From Chondrosia reniformis (lineage: Eukaryota > Porifera > Demospongiae > Chondrillida > Chondrillidae): a DNA stretch of 64,000 nt. How positions within the stretch are numbered: the stretch's first letter is position 1; each line of letters starts with the position of its first letter. The translations under genes were made by a program, and so were the position numbers. The notes under the pieces were generated by a model. That model worked only from the letters and a program-made list of their open reading frames with translations. It made no database searches and had not been told where the DNA came from. The stretch is taken from positions 3,813,401-3,877,400 of the forward strand of contig OX359198.1 of NCBI GenBank assembly GCA_947172415.1, read 5' to 3'. Below, in pieces: positions 61,226 to 64,000 of the stretch.

Positions 61226-61280
61226 AAGTATTTTGAGTTTAAAAACTCGTGGGGCTCCCACCCCTCGAATTAACTCGAAA
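61226..61280. repeat. Second copy of the dispersed hairpin element, inverted
   Basis: GAGTTTAAAAACTCGTGGGG, a CCC-rich loop and CGAATTAACTCGAAAAC align by eye at about three quarters identity with the reverse complement of 47655-47720. It is thus in opposite orientation to the copy at the array switch. Confidence 0.55.
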
Positions 61281-61430
61281 ACATTTGGCCATAACGTTGG
61301 GATTTAATATATATATTGGTAATACTAACAATTGAGTACGCTTAGGTGTCCTGTACTTTATAAATAACGATTGAAAAGATTAGTTAACTTAAGCTTCCTG
61401 AATGCCGCCATTTGCAAAAACGATGCATTG

Positions 61431-61543
61431 ACGTATAAATTAAGTGTAACAATAGTTACGTATGAACTCGTATTATACATATATCGACGTATAAAATAAG
61501 TGTTATAATAGTTGCGTATGAACCCGTATTATATACATATATA
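61431..61543. repeat. 56-bp direct duplication
   Basis: Two adjacent copies of an AT-rich unit starting ACGTATAAA(T/A)TAAGTGT and ending near CATATAT, differing at several positions. Confidence 0.7.
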
Positions 61544-62209
61544 TCTTTCCGTAACATGAAGCCGTACAACGTAATCGGCAAATGAAAGCAATATAAGGGG
61601 CTGCCTGTGGCAGACCCTAAAAATGGTTAGATATGCAATCCTCAACTGTCAAATAATCGGTTCATTTTCAATTTGTCTCTTCTCCTTCGAGTAATGGTAT
61701 TGTCATGTGATTATCAGCCAAATTAGTAGTATAGGTTAGTCATCATACAATGACCTCTTATGACGTTGCATATGTACCCAAATATTTGGTAACACATTAT
61801 ACAAACATTACACTTTCGAAGTTGATATGTCAAGTAAGGCTTCACGGCAGCAATACAGTTTCATTGATCGAAGTTTTTTGTTGTCGTAAGAGGTAAGTGG
61901 AAACAGTAAGCATATTGCATGTCTACTAATATTTATGTAATTATCTATGGCAAAAATGTATGAGCAATTAACGAAGTAAAATCAAAAGTCACATAGGCCT
62001 TTATTGGCCTTCCTCTGTCGCTGGCCTCCCTCCTCTTTCCTATATGAATTGCTCATAAGTTTTCACAATTGATAATTTAACATCGATAACGACTAGTGAC
62101 GACTCGTAACGTTTCTGTGGCTAGTGTTCCACTTGATGCGCTGGTCACATGCTAGAGACATTTCCGACACCTCTGTAGGTGCTAATACGACAATTTACAG
62201 AACCGAATA

Positions 62210-62881
62210 TTACTCTGTACGGTCTACAGAAAGTAACATTTTCAACTCTTGAGAGCACTCCTTCAGATGTGTGCTAGTTGAGTTGCTGTACTTGAAAAGT
62301 TGCAATAAGTCTTCTAAATATCTCTCTGGAAAGTTCTTCAGTAGTTTATCATCTGAACTAGTGAGTATGGCTACAAGCAATAGCCCAAGTGCTTGCATTT
62401 CAGCTTCTCTCTTTGGAGTTAGGGTTTGATTGTTGCTAACTGTGCTTGCCACTAGATCACACATCCATTCAAATAGGATCTATATACAATTACCGTACAA
62501 AAGTACAGAATAGAAACCCAAATAATTACACATGGTATATATATAATATATCTACGTACATGTATATATGTATATAACTTACATTGGTAAGATTGAATGA
62601 TGCTATTGAAACTGATGAAGAAATAAAATGGTTTACAACCAGATTATAATGCTGCATATTGTCAAAAATCCTTAAGATAGTATCATTGATACGCAGAATA
62701 CTACCCCCTAGTTGACTGAAGTCTTTTGCCAAGTATGAGTATTCCTTAAGATGGCTTTTGAGGCTCTTTTGTCTCTGATCATTTGCATTTTTAAAAGCTT
62801 TAAAAGAAGAAGTGATCTTTTCCAAAACACTCTTGTCATGATAAGGTATAATGTAGCCATCATAGTGATGAAAAGCACCAT
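62210..62881 (-). CDS. Two 3'-terminal exons of an unrecognised helical protein
   Basis: Exon 62881-62583 follows an acceptor (TAAATAG|ATGG) and encodes GAFHHYDGYIIPYHDKSV, then a long amphipathic helical region (KITSSFKAFKNANDQRQKS, LAKDFSQLGGSILRINDTIL). It ends AAT|GTAAGTTATA, a strong donor. A 103-bp intron (62582-62480) ends TATATAG. The last exon 62479-62210 encodes ILFEWMCDLVAS, MQALGLLLVAILTSS and FPERYLEDLLQLF, and ends LLSVDRTE with a stop at 62210. About 190 residues are visible. It has no transmembrane or signal peptide and no family I can name. Codon use and clean splice sites suggest a real host gene whose 5' exons lie beyond or are unidentified. It points away from the satellite on its right. 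Confidence 0.55.
62480..62582 (-). other. GT-AG intron in the unrecognised gene
   Basis: On the - strand, donor ACCAAT|GTAAGTTATA, an AT-rich body and acceptor TGTATATAG|ATCCTA. Joined exons stay in frame. Confidence 0.65.
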
Positions 62882-63535
62882 CTATTTAGAAGGATCATAA
62901 AGTATCAACTTGCTATATAAAATTGTACTGTAAAATTCATACCTTTCTTGTTTCTCTACTTTTTATGCCATCCCTACATCTTCACTATTTTTGTAGAAAA
63001 TTTTTAATATTTCTAGTTTCTGTACTTTTTATGGAGCATGGGCTAGGAATTAGATTCATATAATTAAAATCATTTTGGTTTCGCAATCTTCGACTGATTA
63101 TGACGTCATTAAAATGGCGACTTTATTGAGGCCTTGACTCTAGGGTCATGAAAACCGTCATGCTCAATAATAGCATTATCGCTCTCGCTTCTACAAAAGA
63201 ATACAGCTCGGAAAATTTGCAGTAGTTTCGTGTAACAATTAGTCCAAAAGCTTATATAGTTTTTAGTTATGGCTGACGAAGAAGAATAAGAAGAAGAAGA
63301 AGAAGAATATGAAGAAGACGAAAATGGGAATTTTTAAAGTTGATTATTTCGCCAGCGGGACATATTCGCTTGCTTTTAAGGTCTATTTAGAGTATGTATA
63401 TTGTATATTTAGCTATACATAGCCTTGTTTTGTCGATTTTCGGCCTATTTCGGGATTTCGCTCCTATACCAATGTATGGGGAAAACGAAAAAACCGTGTC
63501 ATCCCTACATAGGGAGTACTACCGTACTCCCTGAT
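62882..63535. other. Non-satellite sequence between gene and array
   Basis: No supported coding sequence. It holds a GAA-rich purine tract (about 63281-63325) and, directly at the array edge, a perfect hairpin AGGGAGTAC-TACC-GTACTCCCT (63511-63532). Upstream exons of the - strand gene may lie here but were not recognised. Confidence 0.5.
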
Positions 63536-64000
63536 AATACAACTTACAACTTGTATATACAACTAGTACATACAAAAAATATACAACTATTCCATACAAC
63601 TAGTACATATAACTAGTACACACAACTACTACATATAACTAGTACATATAAATATAACATATAATAGTACATACAACTAGTACACACAATTAGAACAAGC
63701 AACTAATACACACCACTAGGACATACAACTGGTACATATAACTAGTACACACAACTACTACCTATAACTAATATATACATATATAACTGGTACATATAAA
63801 TAGTACAAATAATAGATATATACAACTAGTACATACAACTAGTACATACAACTAGTACAAACAACTAGTCCTAAAACTAGAACATAGATCTAGTACATAG
63901 AACGAGTATATAAAACTAGTGCATGCAATTATTACATATAACTAGTACATAGGTAGTTCATACAATTAGTACGTACAACTGGTATATACAACTTGTACAA
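63536..64000 (+). repeat. 13-bp minisatellite array, forward orientation, runs off window
   Basis: About 465 bp of degenerate ACATACAACTAGT units starting 3-4 bases after the hairpin and continuing past the window edge. Orientation has returned to forward. Confidence 0.93.

Larger units (their letters stand above)
61084..62209. other. Intergenic AT-rich sequence with repeats
   Basis: No open frame of interest. It holds a diverged copy of the 47.66-kb hairpin element (about 61226-61280) and a ~56-bp direct duplication (61431-61486 and 61487-61543, sharing ACGTATAA, AAGTGT, TATGAAC and CGTATTATA). Confidence 0.6.

Noticed and set aside
63425-63616. Open frame of 63 residues on + running into satellite
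   Set aside because: Half of it is translated satellite and the rest lacks a motif or splice context.

Overview
The window looks like repeat-rich nuclear DNA of an invertebrate animal. The evidence is the mix of restriction-like-endonuclease LINEs, a Ty3/Gypsy element, Penelope-like elements with an N-terminal GIY-YIG domain, and a DDE transposase whose exons are split by a short GT-AG intron. A sponge or cnidarian-grade animal would fit, but that is inference. No bacterial gene organisation is present, and almost nothing here is an intact gene.

The dominant component is a degenerate 13-bp minisatellite, consensus ACATACAACTAGT (other strand ACTAGTTGTATGT). It fills about 36-37 kb, more than half of the window, or very roughly 2,800 units. 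It is in forward orientation at 9.6-12.5, 16.9-46.9 (interrupted) and 63.5-64.0 kb. It is in reverse orientation at 2.9-3.1, 47.7-54.9 and 55.2-59.6 kb. Longer higher-order repeats sit on top of the 13-bp unit.

Positions 1-15,318 form a large inverted duplication. The left arm (1-5,066) carries a dead R2-superfamily LINE on + and a dead Gypsy element on -. The right arm (7,209-15,318) repeats both in mirror image and continues to the LINE 5' end near 16,852. The 2.1-kb centre holds the Gypsy gag end, its LTR and a scrap of a second Penelope-like element. The Gypsy LTR itself contains units of the 13-bp minisatellite, and in the right arm the array runs straight on from the LTR.

The arrays from 16.9 to 47 kb contain several insertions. 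They are an internal Penelope-like scrap (18.5 kb), a 1,260-bp DNA transposon with TA target duplication (22.36-23.62 kb), and a 5'-truncated Penelope-like 3' end (30.0 kb). A second RLE-type LINE follows with a 10-bp target-site duplication (32.4-35.4 kb), then a short AT-rich retroelement-like tail (39.4 kb), and finally a longer Penelope-like (Naiad-type) copy (41.5-44.7 kb). Both copies of the Penelope-like 3' end carry a palindrome, a TATA box and a hammerhead-ribozyme-like motif.

After the orientation switch at 46.9-47.7 kb the reverse arrays contain a tRNA-like SINE candidate near 55 kb. The only conventional AT-rich non-satellite stretch is 59.6-63.5 kb. On the - strand it carries two terminal exons of a DDE transposase and two exons of an unrecognised helical protein. 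I found no CRISPR array, no rRNA operon and no confident functional tRNA gene.
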